Source: JBKJTP01 sp046590195 (lineage in GTDB: Bacteria > Bacteroidota > Ignavibacteria > Palsa-1295). From it: 13,696 nt of DNA. Below, in pieces: positions 7,167 to 13,307 of this stretch. The notes beneath the pieces are model-generated. The model was not told the origin of the DNA and did no database searches. It saw only the letters and a program-made list of their open reading frames with translations. The position numbers and the translations under genes were made by a program. The stretch spans positions 1 to 13,696 of the forward strand of contig JBKJTP010000160.1 in assembly GCA_046590195.1 (NCBI GenBank), given 5' to 3'. Position 1 is the first letter of the stretch; every line of letters starts with the position of its first letter.

Positions 7167-10031
7167 CTATTCCACAATCAACTTCCTCACCACCTGTTGC
7201 CCGTTGCTCAGTTCGATCAACAATGTGTAACTGCCTGGATTGATGCCGGCAACATCAATATTGGAAGTTGTCAGTGTGCTTCTCATCTCTATGCCTCGTA
7301 CATCTACAAGTGTGATACGCTTGATCAATGCATTTGATGATGAGACAGACACACGACCGTTCGCAGGATTAGGATAGACTAACACATCAGAATGTTTGGC
7401 TTCATCCTTCACGTCCAGCATTGGAAATCTGATATCCCATTGACTTGACCATGGCCCGAGCATCTCACCATTCAGTGCCCGAACACGCCACAGCATTGGT
7501 GCAGGAGCATTCTTGATGGTGTTCGCATGGATTGTGCCAGTGATCGCAGAATCATTCATCGCCACGAATTGAAAGCCCTGGAAGCCAACCTGAATCTGAT
7601 AGGATGTTGCACCTTCAACGCTTCTCCACTCATAGTTAAACGTTGTGTTGGACATGTATTCACCATCCGCTGGTGAAAGCAATGTCGGTGCAGCAAGCGC
7701 TGGTGCTTCCGAGGCATCGATGATCTGGCGATAGAGCGTACCCGGTCCCATCTCTGGTCCACCGCTGATCGCCCAGATCGTGCCGTCCTTTATCAACATG
7801 TGGTTGAAGTGTGCGCCTTTGAATTGCTCCCACGCGCCTGCTGTGTCGATCTTCCATGTTGCGCCAGCATCGAGCGAGCGATAGACAACGTCAAGATCAC
7901 GGCCGTATTCAACGCTGATCCACATGCGGTCTCCGTCAACCAAGAATGAGGACACGTGTAGTTGATTTCCGAATGGGATCGCGTCCGGCGCAGCGAAAGA
8001 ACCTAATGGCTTTGCTGTCCATGAATCACCATTATCAGCGCTCACGAACATCGAGATCGAATCGAATGGCGAATCCTCTTGCGTAAAGACGTAGAGCTTG
8101 CCATCGAATGCGTACATGCCTTCCTGACCGTCCGGGCCAGTCATCGGGCCGGTGATCGGCTGCCACGTTGCACCAAAGTCGGTTGACTTCTGATATCCCA
8201 TACCCGTCATGCCACCATCGGTGAAGAGCACACTGCCATTCGCAACGTAGTTAAGTCCCTTCGATGTCATATCTTCGATCCACGTCGGACCGTCGATAGC
8301 TTTATAAAACATTTGACCTGTTCCGCCCTTTTCGACGAAGAGATGACCTGCGAAGTATATGAGTCCGTCCACGTAGGAAGCGTCCGTCATTCCGCCAGTA
8401 TCGGTGATCCACGTCGCGCCATCATTCGTTGTATACATAAAATAGTACGGTTCACCTTGTGGATCGTACGCGGAGACATAAAGCCTGTCACCTGCCGAGA
8501 CGATCATAGTGGTCGTCATCGAGTCAAGGCCATTGCTTGGAATCGCTGTCCACGATTTGCCATCGCCTGACTTGATTATCCCCTTATCCGTCGCGAGATA
8601 GATAGCCCCTTTATGCATCGTCATTTCGAGGATGCCGCTAATGCCCATGCTTTCCCAACCAGAGCGATCGATCGAGATCGAGAACATTCCGGTGGACCAG
8701 CCGCTAAGCTTCTGCACGATCCCGCCACCCTTTGGCTTGATCTTGTCGGGCGCAATCCCTCGTACGCGCCAGAAGTATTGATTGCCGGCGGTAAGTGTTA
8801 TCACCTTCGTCGTATCGGTCACGCTCGAATCATTATGAACGAGTGTGGCGAAGTCCACCGTGGTTGATACTTGAATCTGGTACTTCGTGGCACCTGCGAC
8901 GCTGCTCCATACGAAGCGCACTTCAGCGTCTTGCAATACGCTGCCAGTGCGTGGCGATAACAGCTTTGCAGAACCTGCAAGTCCACCGCCTCCTCCGCCA
9001 CCATTATCAAGCTTCTGCTTATATACACCATCGAGTCCCGGGATAACCCAGACGTGACCATCCGTGTGGTAGTTGAACCCAATCACTGAGGAGTAATAAG
9101 GTACGCCGAGTCCGGTCGTATCGACGAACCATGTGATGCCGCCGTTCGTCGAGCGGAAGACATTCGGGCGGGAGCCGAAGTACTGAGTTGGTTGTGTACC
9201 GAGATAGAGGTTCTCGCCTTTTGCGAAATGTGCTGTGATGCTGGTGTAGGTGCCGCCGAGTCCTGTGCGATCGGATATTCCAGCAGCAGAGATCATCGTC
9301 CAGCTCTCGCCTTTGTCATCGCTGTACCAGAGATGATTCGGTTGATTGAACCCAGTGGTCCCGAGGATGTAAAGCCTCTCGCCATCAGACTGCAGTGTTG
9401 TGCCAGACATCGGGAAGCCGGCGTTCGCGGTCTTCTGCCACGTGACGCCGTAGTCCGTTGTGAAGCTTAAGCCATTGCTGATGCTGTAGAGTGTGCTGCC
9501 GATCGCGACGACGGAATGCGGATCGTTCGCAGTCCAGTATGACGGCCGAGTATAGGTACCATCCGGCTTGCGAATATCATACGCATCAGGCGCATCCCAT
9601 TTGACGAAGAGGTATCCGTCCCACGAATACATATCGGAGATCACGGCGTAGCCGCCCCAACCCAATGCATGTGGCTGCGATCCAACAGTATCAAATTGCC
9701 AGGTGAGGCCATCGTCAGTCGAGACGGTCAGTGCGCCCTGACCGCTGCCGTAACTGCGAGCTGCCCAGATCTTGCCGTTCGATGCAGCGAATTTAGCGAC
9801 GAATCCACCCTGACTGTTATTGTCGGCAGGATCAACATCCTGCCATGTCTGACCATTGTCCGTCGATCGAACGATCCCAAGCGTCCCATTCCAGAAGATC
9901 AGCGTACTTCCAACGGTGATCATGTCGCCGTTGCCGGAAGAATTACCGGGTTGTTCGAGGCCTCCATCGATCCAATCGGCGGATGCGGACAGAGGTAGGA
10001 GCAGCAGGAGGAGGATGAGCAGTTTCGTCAT
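7167..10031 (-). CDS. T9SS-secreted Asp-box (BNR/sortilin-like) protein with two Fn3 domains
   Basis: A 954-residue exported protein. The start is the ATG at 10031, giving MTKLLILLLLLLPLSASA. The longer TTG at 10061 lies inside the promoter -7 box, so it is rejected. Residues ~20-340 and ~458-770 form two beta-propeller-like blocks holding about ten Asp-box motifs (S/T-x-D-x-G-x-T/S-W, e.g. RSTDNGQTW, KSTDFGATW, SADNGDSW). A seven-glycine linker (344-350) precedes a fibronectin-III-like domain at ~355-452 (VWSSVAGATKYQIQVS, FWRVRG), and a second lies at ~780-870 (EWRSVEGATSYQIQVG). Residues ~883-954 are a T9SS type A sorting domain: VLVYPNPANGRVSV near its start, INPGSYTLLIELSNGQQVVRKLIVE-type ending. 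It is therefore predicted to cross the outer membrane by T9SS and be surface-attached or released. Asp-box proteins include sialidases, but no sialidase active site is recognisable. Monocistronic: own promoter, hairpins on both sides. Confidence 0.93.
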   Translation of the reverse strand: MTKLLILLLLLLPLSASADWIDGGLEQPGNSSGNGDMITVGSTLIFWNGTLGIVRSTDNGQTWQDVDPADNNSQGGFVAKFAASNGKIWAARSYGSGQGALTVSTDDGLTWQFDTVGSQPHALGWGGYAVISDMYSWDGYLFVKWDAPDAYDIRKPDGTYTRPSYWTANDPHSVVAIGSTLYSISNGLSFTTDYGVTWQKTANAGFPMSGTTLQSDGERLYILGTTGFNQPNHLWYSDDKGESWTMISAAGISDRTGLGGTYTSITAHFAKGENLYLGTQPTQYFGSRPNVFRSTNGGITWFVDTTGLGVPYYSSVIGFNYHTDGHVWVIPGLDGVYKQKLDNGGGGGGGLAGSAKLLSPRTGSVLQDAEVRFVWSSVAGATKYQIQVSTTVDFATLVHNDSSVTDTTKVITLTAGNQYFWRVRGIAPDKIKPKGGGIVQKLSGWSTGMFSISIDRSGWESMGISGILEMTMHKGAIYLATDKGIIKSGDGKSWTAIPSNGLDSMTTTMIVSAGDRLYVSAYDPQGEPYYFMYTTNDGATWITDTGGMTDASYVDGLIYFAGHLFVEKGGTGQMFYKAIDGPTWIEDMTSKGLNYVANGSVLFTDGGMTGMGYQKSTDFGATWQPITGPMTGPDGQEGMYAFDGKLYVFTQEDSPFDSISMFVSADNGDSWTAKPLGSFAAPDAIPFGNQLHVSSFLVDGDRMWISVEYGRDLDVVYRSLDAGATWKIDTAGAWEQFKGAHFNHMLIKDGTIWAISGGPEMGPGTLYRQIIDASEAPALAAPTLLSPADGEYMSNTTFNYEWRSVEGATSYQIQVGFQGFQFVAMNDSAITGTIHANTIKNAPAPMLWRVRALNGEMLGPWSSQWDIRFPMLDVKDEAKHSDVLVYPNPANGRVSVSSSNALIKRITLVDVRGIEMRSTLTTSNIDVAGINPGSYTLLIELSNGQQVVRKLIVE

Positions 10032-10040
10032 GACAGGTAA

Positions 10041-10071
10041 TTGAGTATAACTTTGATGCAAAGTTACTCAA
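10041..10071. promoter_or_regulatory. Long inverted repeat overlapping promoter (candidate operator)
   Basis: On the minus strand the arm TTGAGTAACTTTG (10071-10059) is followed by CAT and then CAAAGTTATACTCAA (10055-10041). The two arms are exact complements except for an extra TA in the second. The first arm contains the -7 box, and the second covers the expected transcription start. Because transcription should begin inside the palindrome, it is more likely a DNA-binding site than an RNA hairpin. The regulator is not identifiable here. Confidence 0.6.
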
Positions 10072-10089
10072 TTTTTTGGCGCTGGCCAA
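10059..10089 (-). promoter_or_regulatory. Bacteroidetes-type promoter of the T9SS cargo gene
   Basis: On the minus strand TTG (10089-10087) is followed after exactly 20 bases by TAACTTTG (10066-10059), matching the Bacteroidetes sigma-factor consensus TTG-N19-21-TAnnTTTG. The predicted start of transcription is near 10053-10055, leaving a leader of about 22-24 bases before the ATG at 10031. An A-rich tract lies in the spacer. Confidence 0.75.
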
Positions 10090-10100
10090 GACGAGAACAT

Positions 10101-10163
10101 TCGGATTCTTACTTCGACTCGGATTCTTGCTTCAAGTCGGATTCTTGCTTCAAGTCGGATTCG
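10101..10163. repeat. 18-base tandem repeat, three and a half copies
   Basis: The unit TCGGATTCTTGCTTCAAG occurs exactly at 10119-10136 and 10137-10154. A diverged copy precedes it (10101-10118, TCGGATTCTTACTTCGAC) and a partial copy follows (10155-10162). It lies between the hairpin after the tail-fibre-like gene and the -33 element of the next promoter, so it is probably untranscribed or in a 3' trailer. No gene on either strand uses it. Confidence 0.85.
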
Positions 10164-10166
10164 CAA

Positions 10167-10190
10167 AGAAGGCCGCAATTGCGGCCTTCT
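10167..10190 (-). terminator. Hairpin terminator after the tail-fibre-like gene
   Basis: A perfect 24-base palindrome folds into a 10-bp stem (AGAAGGCCGC with GCGGCCTTCT) and an AATT loop, 15 bases after the stop at 10206. The following minus-strand bases are TTGCG, so the U-run is short and efficiency is uncertain. It is the same hairpin family as 7128-7151. Confidence 0.75.
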
Positions 10191-10205
10191 CGTTGGTCAC
10201 TTGTC

Positions 10206-12029
10206 CTAGTCTTGGACGCTGAGGAGCAGCCATCTCTGAATGCCTTCATTATAGATAAAAGTAAACATCGCTTCACCTGTGGTTGCAACATCGGCTCCTG
10301 CCATAGTCCTGATTCTGAAGTTTTCCGCCGGCACCGATCCGCTTTCGTTAATGATGGTCATGTCGCCTGGTCCAGTGGAATGCATGATAATGATCTGTCC
10401 ATCGCCTACGGGCTCAAATCCACCCCAGTTCGAGCCAGCCGCATCAGCTTCGATGCTAAAATAGCTTCGGGTTTCATTATCGTCATAATACCAGTGGCCG
10501 AGGGTTGCCCCGAGCGCAATAAAACCTGAAGATCTAATGCCCGCAGATCCAGCGATGTCCAATGACAAAACAGGATTTGCATTCCGAATACCTACATCAC
10601 CATTGCCCAACACTGTAAACGGTGCAGTCGGATGGTCGTAGAGTATTGCGGTATTCGATGTCGAGCCTAGTGTTACCGGCTCGATGAACAAGCCATAGGC
10701 ATTCGTAATCGTACCGCCAAACGTGCTACCATTCGAAGCCTGGATCGCCATAGCATTGGTGATCGTGCCTGCACCGGCGAATATTCTTCCCATGACACCA
10801 TGCGCATCGGTTATCGTACCGGAGCCGTTGCCGAACGCTTCACCATAGACGCCAGTGATCTCAGGGTTCGAGGCGGAGGATGCTGTGCTTGCTGATCCGA
10901 ATGTGCCGATCAATCGGCTTACAGCACCCGCCGAGCGATTGCTATTCGTACGTCCACCGACTCCGACCAATGATCGGGTTGACATGTCATCGCCATCGTT
11001 AGCGTTTACATCATAGGCTAGACCGTAGCTATTTTGCGTCGTCGGAAGCGATGGCGCGAGATCCAATCTACCATACACGCCAAGGACCTGCGTGCTTGCA
11101 GTGCTTGTACTTCTGACCTCAAGCCTATCGCCCAGCGTCGTTGGTATCGCGCCAAGCGTCAGTTTACCAGCCGAATTGATAGAGACCGGATCGGTCGCAT
11201 GTGCATATCGGAATGCGTTGCCGTTGCTTGAGCTCGACGCGATATCTTCGACGAGCACAGCATCAAGGTTGGTAAGAGTACCAACAATGAATGGTGCAGC
11301 AAATCGAAATCCGATCGCATTGGTGATCGTCCCAGAGTTAAAGTAGCGGCTATCGAATGCGATCGACGTTGTCATTGTGGCGCCTGCGCCACCAGTGTTC
11401 GCGATCTGGCCTACGACGCTCGTTCCTTCGGTGACCACACCGAGACCAAGATTATCGATCGAGCCTACGACGCCGAGTGCTCTAGGCACAGTGTTGCCTG
11501 CACCGCGGACCGACGTGCTTCTTCCGGCAAGTCCGATCGTCGATGATGAGCCTAGTGGATTTGTACCGTTTGCGATCGCGGAGAAATTAGCTCCATAGAA
11601 TCCAGCCGAACCAAACGCTCCAGTACCGTCGGTATAGGTATCTGAATTGATCGTTGCAGTGGGCGACGTTAGCGTATCTCTGAAATGCATCTCGAACTGA
11701 GGACTTATTGTACCGAAGCCGAGACGCGTACCGGTATTGGTCAACAAGCTTGAAGGCTGCCACATCGTCGCACCGTTGTTCCAACGTAGCGTCTGTCCAT
11801 CGATCGTACCATTATCCGGGAAAGAACCTCCCCCTGCTGGGAAGGTAAATGTTGCATCGCCAACCATTGCTGGATCGGCGCGTATTGTCAATCTAAAGGC
11901 TGGTGAACCACCGTTATCTAGGATCAAGCGATACGCACCGAGGTCGCGCGACTGAGCATAAGTCAGATCAGCGCTCAAAAGTAGCGAAGAACCAACAAGT
12001 AGTGTAGCAATGATAAATAGTTTTTTCAT
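10206..12029 (-). CDS. Secreted tail-fibre-like repeat protein, function unknown
   Basis: A 607-residue exported protein. The start chosen is the ATG at 12029, giving MKKLFIIATLLVGSSLLL with cleavage after TYAQ. A GTG at 12035 is an alternative that adds two residues. The mature protein is rich in G, S, T and N. It carries repeated GTITNA-type motifs (GTITNAIGF, GTITDAHGV, GTITNAMAI, GTITNAYGLF) in residues ~233-450 and a VGIRNANPVLSLDIAG segment (~479-494) that resembles the VGIGTTNP-type element found in phage tail fibres and Bacteroidota surface proteins. The C-terminus (~550-607: FRIRTMAGADVATTGEAMFTF, ending LLLSVQD) is a beta-rich cap. There is no T9SS YPNP sorting domain and no clear endosialidase chaperone domain. 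It is probably a trimeric or beta-helical surface protein, though that is inference. It sits just behind a small secreted-protein locus under a shared promoter, preceded by the only strong Shine-Dalgarno in the window. Confidence 0.87.
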   Translation of the reverse strand: MKKLFIIATLLVGSSLLLSADLTYAQSRDLGAYRLILDNGGSPAFRLTIRADPAMVGDATFTFPAGGGSFPDNGTIDGQTLRWNNGATMWQPSSLLTNTGTRLGFGTISPQFEMHFRDTLTSPTATINSDTYTDGTGAFGSAGFYGANFSAIANGTNPLGSSSTIGLAGRSTSVRGAGNTVPRALGVVGSIDNLGLGVVTEGTSVVGQIANTGGAGATMTTSIAFDSRYFNSGTITNAIGFRFAAPFIVGTLTNLDAVLVEDIASSSSNGNAFRYAHATDPVSINSAGKLTLGAIPTTLGDRLEVRSTSTASTQVLGVYGRLDLAPSLPTTQNSYGLAYDVNANDGDDMSTRSLVGVGGRTNSNRSAGAVSRLIGTFGSASTASSASNPEITGVYGEAFGNGSGTITDAHGVMGRIFAGAGTITNAMAIQASNGSTFGGTITNAYGLFIEPVTLGSTSNTAILYDHPTAPFTVLGNGDVGIRNANPVLSLDIAGSAGIRSSGFIALGATLGHWYYDDNETRSYFSIEADAAGSNWGGFEPVGDGQIIIMHSTGPGDMTIINESGSVPAENFRIRTMAGADVATTGEAMFTFIYNEGIQRWLLLSVQD

Positions 12030-12031
12030 GA

Positions 12032-12394
12032 TCACTTACCCTCCTCAATTGGACGTGATAGTATTGCAGCCGATGCTGACAACACCGTAGTAGGCTTGCT
12101 GGCTTGCGCAGGCTCTTGCGCAGGCTCTTGCGCCGTAGGTTGAGCCGTCAAAGTTAAAGGTGTTGCCGGCCGTTTTGCGATGCGGGGTGTACGGTGCGAT
12201 ACGGACACTTGTGTTGTTCCATTCTTCGATACTTGTTTGGAGGGTGGTGCAACTCGTCGAGCAGTCACACCCGAAGAATTCACCGGTAGATCGGTTGACC
12301 TTTCCGCAGCGCCGCTGACAGCGACTTGAGCAATGGACACCGAGCTCGCCGTAGAAATAGCGCAAGCAACGACGATGGCAATGAGATATCGCAT
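12032..12394 (-). CDS. Small secreted protein, signal-peptide frame (probably frameshifted)
   Basis: This frame gives 120 residues from the ATG at 12394. The first ~23 form a good signal peptide: RYLIAIVVACAI, then a cleavage site after SIAQ. Codon use there is ordinary. After about residue 40 the frame becomes poor in hydrophobic and aromatic residues and rich in P, T, A, S and K (TAQPTAQEPAQEPAQ), with many A-ending codons. That is what a shifted reading of a C3-rich gene looks like. The frame at 12045-12365 has better codons over the same bases, so I infer a real gene that enters here and continues there. If intact as read, this would be a periplasmic, disordered P/T/A-rich protein. Its TGA overlaps a GTG possible start of the next gene (GTGA) and lies two bases before that gene's ATG, so cotranscription is expected. 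Promoter 12502-12532 drives it. Confidence 0.5.
   Translation of the reverse strand: MRYLIAIVVACAISTASSVSIAQVAVSGAAERSTDLPVNSSGVTARRVAPPSKQVSKNGTTQVSVSHRTPRIAKRPATPLTLTAQPTAQEPAQEPAQASKPTTVLSASAAILSRPIEEGK
12040..12045 (-). promoter_or_regulatory. Strong Shine-Dalgarno upstream of the tail-fibre-like gene
   Basis: AGGAGG lies ten bases before the ATG at 12029 (four before the alternative GTG at 12035). No other gene start in the window has such a site. It also encodes part of EEG in the signal-peptide frame of the upstream locus, so it could be partly coincidental. Confidence 0.5.
12045..12365 (-). CDS. Small Cys-rich protein body in the -1 frame of the same locus
   Basis: Read one base back from the signal-peptide frame, the locus is open for 106 codons to a TGA at 12045. 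Its only formal start is a TTG at 12365, inside the signal-peptide region. By my hand count about 63% of codons end in G or C over the last 60 codons, against about 42% in the other frame; C-ending codons dominate. The protein looks natural, with SIEEWNNTSVRIAPYTPHR, NTFNFDGSTYG and YYGVVSIGCNT, and several Cys (GCDCSTSC, ACARACA). It has no signal sequence of its own, so the likely intact product joins the signal peptide of the overlapping frame to this body somewhere around codons 25-45. Causes could be a one-base deletion, an assembly error or recoding. The Shine-Dalgarno of the next gene follows its stop directly, which suits this as the true end. No family recognised. Confidence 0.45.
   Translation of the reverse strand: MRYFYGELGVHCSSRCQRRCGKVNRSTGEFFGCDCSTSCTTLQTSIEEWNNTSVRIAPYTPHRKTAGNTFNFDGSTYGARACARACASQQAYYGVVSIGCNTITSN
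12105..12133. repeat. 12-base tandem repeat inside the small secreted-protein locus
   Basis: The plus-strand unit TGCGCAGGCTCT occurs twice exactly (12105-12116, 12117-12128), followed by TGCGC. Being a multiple of three, it keeps either frame open: QEPA repeats in one, RACA in the other. Confidence 0.8.
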
Positions 12395-12501
12395 AGAGTA
12401 GGATGTTAATTGTGGAGTTGCGCGGAGAGATCGATCACGGGTGAAGATGATCGAAGTTGCGAATGAGAGATCTCCCGGGACAACAAAAACGCTGAGCTAG
12501 G

Positions 12502-12532
12502 CAAAAATACGAAACTTCTAAGCTGATGTCAA
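12502..12532 (-). promoter_or_regulatory. Bacteroidetes-type promoter of the secreted-protein unit
   Basis: On the minus strand TTG (12532-12530), exactly 20 bases, then TATTTTTG (12509-12502). This is the same form and the same spacing as the promoter at 10059-10089. Predicted transcription start is near 12496-12498, giving a leader of about 100 bases before the ATG at 12394. Confidence 0.7.
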
Positions 12533-12620
12533 GCTCGACTATTCGGATTTAACACCCTACTTTTCGGCAAGTACCAAGATCGGGTAGGTTACAGCATCGG
12601 CTGGGGCGGGTTGGACAGTC

Positions 12621-12637
12621 GTGCATAAGCCATGCAC
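12621..12637. repeat. Short perfect inverted repeat
   Basis: GTGCAT (12621-12626) and ATGCAC (12632-12637) flank AAGCC. It is a possible small hairpin downstream of the hemerythrin gene or an operator-like site. No U-run follows on either strand. Confidence 0.35.
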
Positions 12638-12662
12638 ACTACGAGAGGAGAGAGACAAACAG

Positions 12663-12701
12663 CTAGATCGCATCAAGCGATATACACTCGATGCGTTCTA
12701 G
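12663..12701. repeat. Imperfect 12-base inverted repeat downstream of hemerythrin
   Basis: CTAGATCGCATC (12663-12674) and GATGCGTTCTAG (12690-12701) pair at 11 of 12 positions around a 15-base loop. It starts about 44 bases after the hemerythrin stop on the minus strand and is followed there by CTGTTTGTCT, a poor U-run. It could be a weak terminator, an RNA-stabilising stem or a protein site. Confidence 0.5.
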
Positions 12702-12711
12702 ATAAACTACT

Positions 12712-12732
12712 AGTGAATGATCAGTGAATGAT
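12712..12732. repeat. Direct repeat AGTGAATGAT
   Basis: Two exact copies of AGTGAATGAT (12712-12721 and 12723-12732) are separated by one base, just beyond the hemerythrin stop. It may be a small duplication; nothing else supports a function. Confidence 0.6.
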
Positions 12733-12744
12733 TGGCGCTCGCGA

Positions 12745-13206
12745 TCAATTCGCGCTTGCCATCAGCTTCTTCTTCTCGGCTTCCATGGCAGCGCCGAGTT
12801 CTTCAAGCTCTTCCTTGCTCAGCAACTTCTTCGCCATCGGGAACATCTCCTTCTCTTCTTCCTCAATGTGATGCTCGACGAGTTCTTTTAAGACCTTTGC
12901 GTGCCCTGTGAATTCATCGGTTGATGGATCTGCCTTCTGGAGTCTTGGCATCTCGAAATCGACTACACGGTGCTCTTCATTCGCTTCCGCGATCATCACT
13001 CGCTGATCAACCTTCTCAGCAGCGGCCTGGAAGGCTGGATAGAATACGTCTTCCTCGATCTTCGTGTGGATCGTGAGCTCGAGCACGATCTTCTCGACGA
13101 GCTCCTGCCGCGTCTTAACGCCGCGGTTCGTCGTCTCCTTAAGCTGAGTTAGCAGATCCTTAACTTTGTCGTGGTCCTCTTTTAATAACGTAATTGCGTT
13201 GGGCAT
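12745..13206 (-). CDS. Hemerythrin HHE domain protein
   Basis: A 153-residue soluble four-helix protein that should bind a non-haem di-iron centre, a type used for oxygen, nitric oxide or redox sensing, iron handling or repair. Expected ligands are all present: His12 (KEDHDKV), His47 and Glu51 (HTKIEEDVFYP), His79 (NEEHRVV), His112/113 and Glu116/117 (VEHHIEEEEKEMFP). The H-x3-E pairs recur in two related halves, as in the HHE family (DUF438-like/YtfE-related, without YtfE's ScdA_N domain). The length is normal for a single-domain member. No signal peptide or membrane segment. The C-terminus is a charged helix (EELGAAMEAEKKK). The ATG at 13206 is the only sensible start; it lacks a Shine-Dalgarno and lies three bases from an inverted repeat that may regulate it. 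Neighbours do not explain its role. Confidence 0.93.
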   Translation of the reverse strand: MPNAITLLKEDHDKVKDLLTQLKETTNRGVKTRQELVEKIVLELTIHTKIEEDVFYPAFQAAAEKVDQRVMIAEANEEHRVVDFEMPRLQKADPSTDEFTGHAKVLKELVEHHIEEEEKEMFPMAKKLLSKEELEELGAAMEAEKKKLMASAN

Positions 13207-13209
13207 AGA

Positions 13210-13242
13210 ATATTGTTTTTCCTAAGAAGGGTCAAACAATAT
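13210..13242. promoter_or_regulatory. Perfect 9-base inverted repeat in front of the hemerythrin start
   Basis: ATATTGTTT (13210-13218) and AAACAATAT (13234-13242) flank 15 bases, ending three bases before the ATG. It could be a regulator binding site or a leader hairpin occluding the start. On the minus strand the distal arm reads into TATTGTTTG, one base too long for a canonical -7 box. Confidence 0.5.
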
Positions 13243-13280
13243 GCCACAACGGCTAAGGCAGAGTTCTCCTCGCAATGACG
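13241..13280 (-). repeat. Possible fragment of a dispersed CATTGCGAGGAG-type repeat
   Basis: The minus strand reads CGTCATTGCGAGGAG (13280-13266), then a short spacer and GTTGTGGCAT (13251-13242). From memory, intergenic repeats with CATTGCGAGGAG and GTGGCAAT ends are scattered through many Bacteroidota/Chlorobi genomes. Only one diverged copy is visible here. Confidence 0.35.
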
Positions 13281-13307
13281 ATCAGAACAGCCTCTGGTCT
13301 CAAGCTC

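Larger units (their letters stand above)
12395..12744. other. 350-base gene-free region between hemerythrin and the secreted-protein unit
   Basis: No credible reading frame on either strand. It contains the promoter at 12502-12532, a roughly 100-base leader for the small secreted-protein locus, a 6-bp perfect hairpin, a 12-bp imperfect inverted repeat and a direct repeat, all listed separately. The part next to the hemerythrin stop is the likely place for its terminator, but no stem with a U-run is evident. Confidence 0.7.

Noticed and set aside
10101..10163. CRISPR-like array
   Set aside because: The units are directly adjacent with no spacers, and no cas gene is nearby. It is an ordinary tandem repeat.
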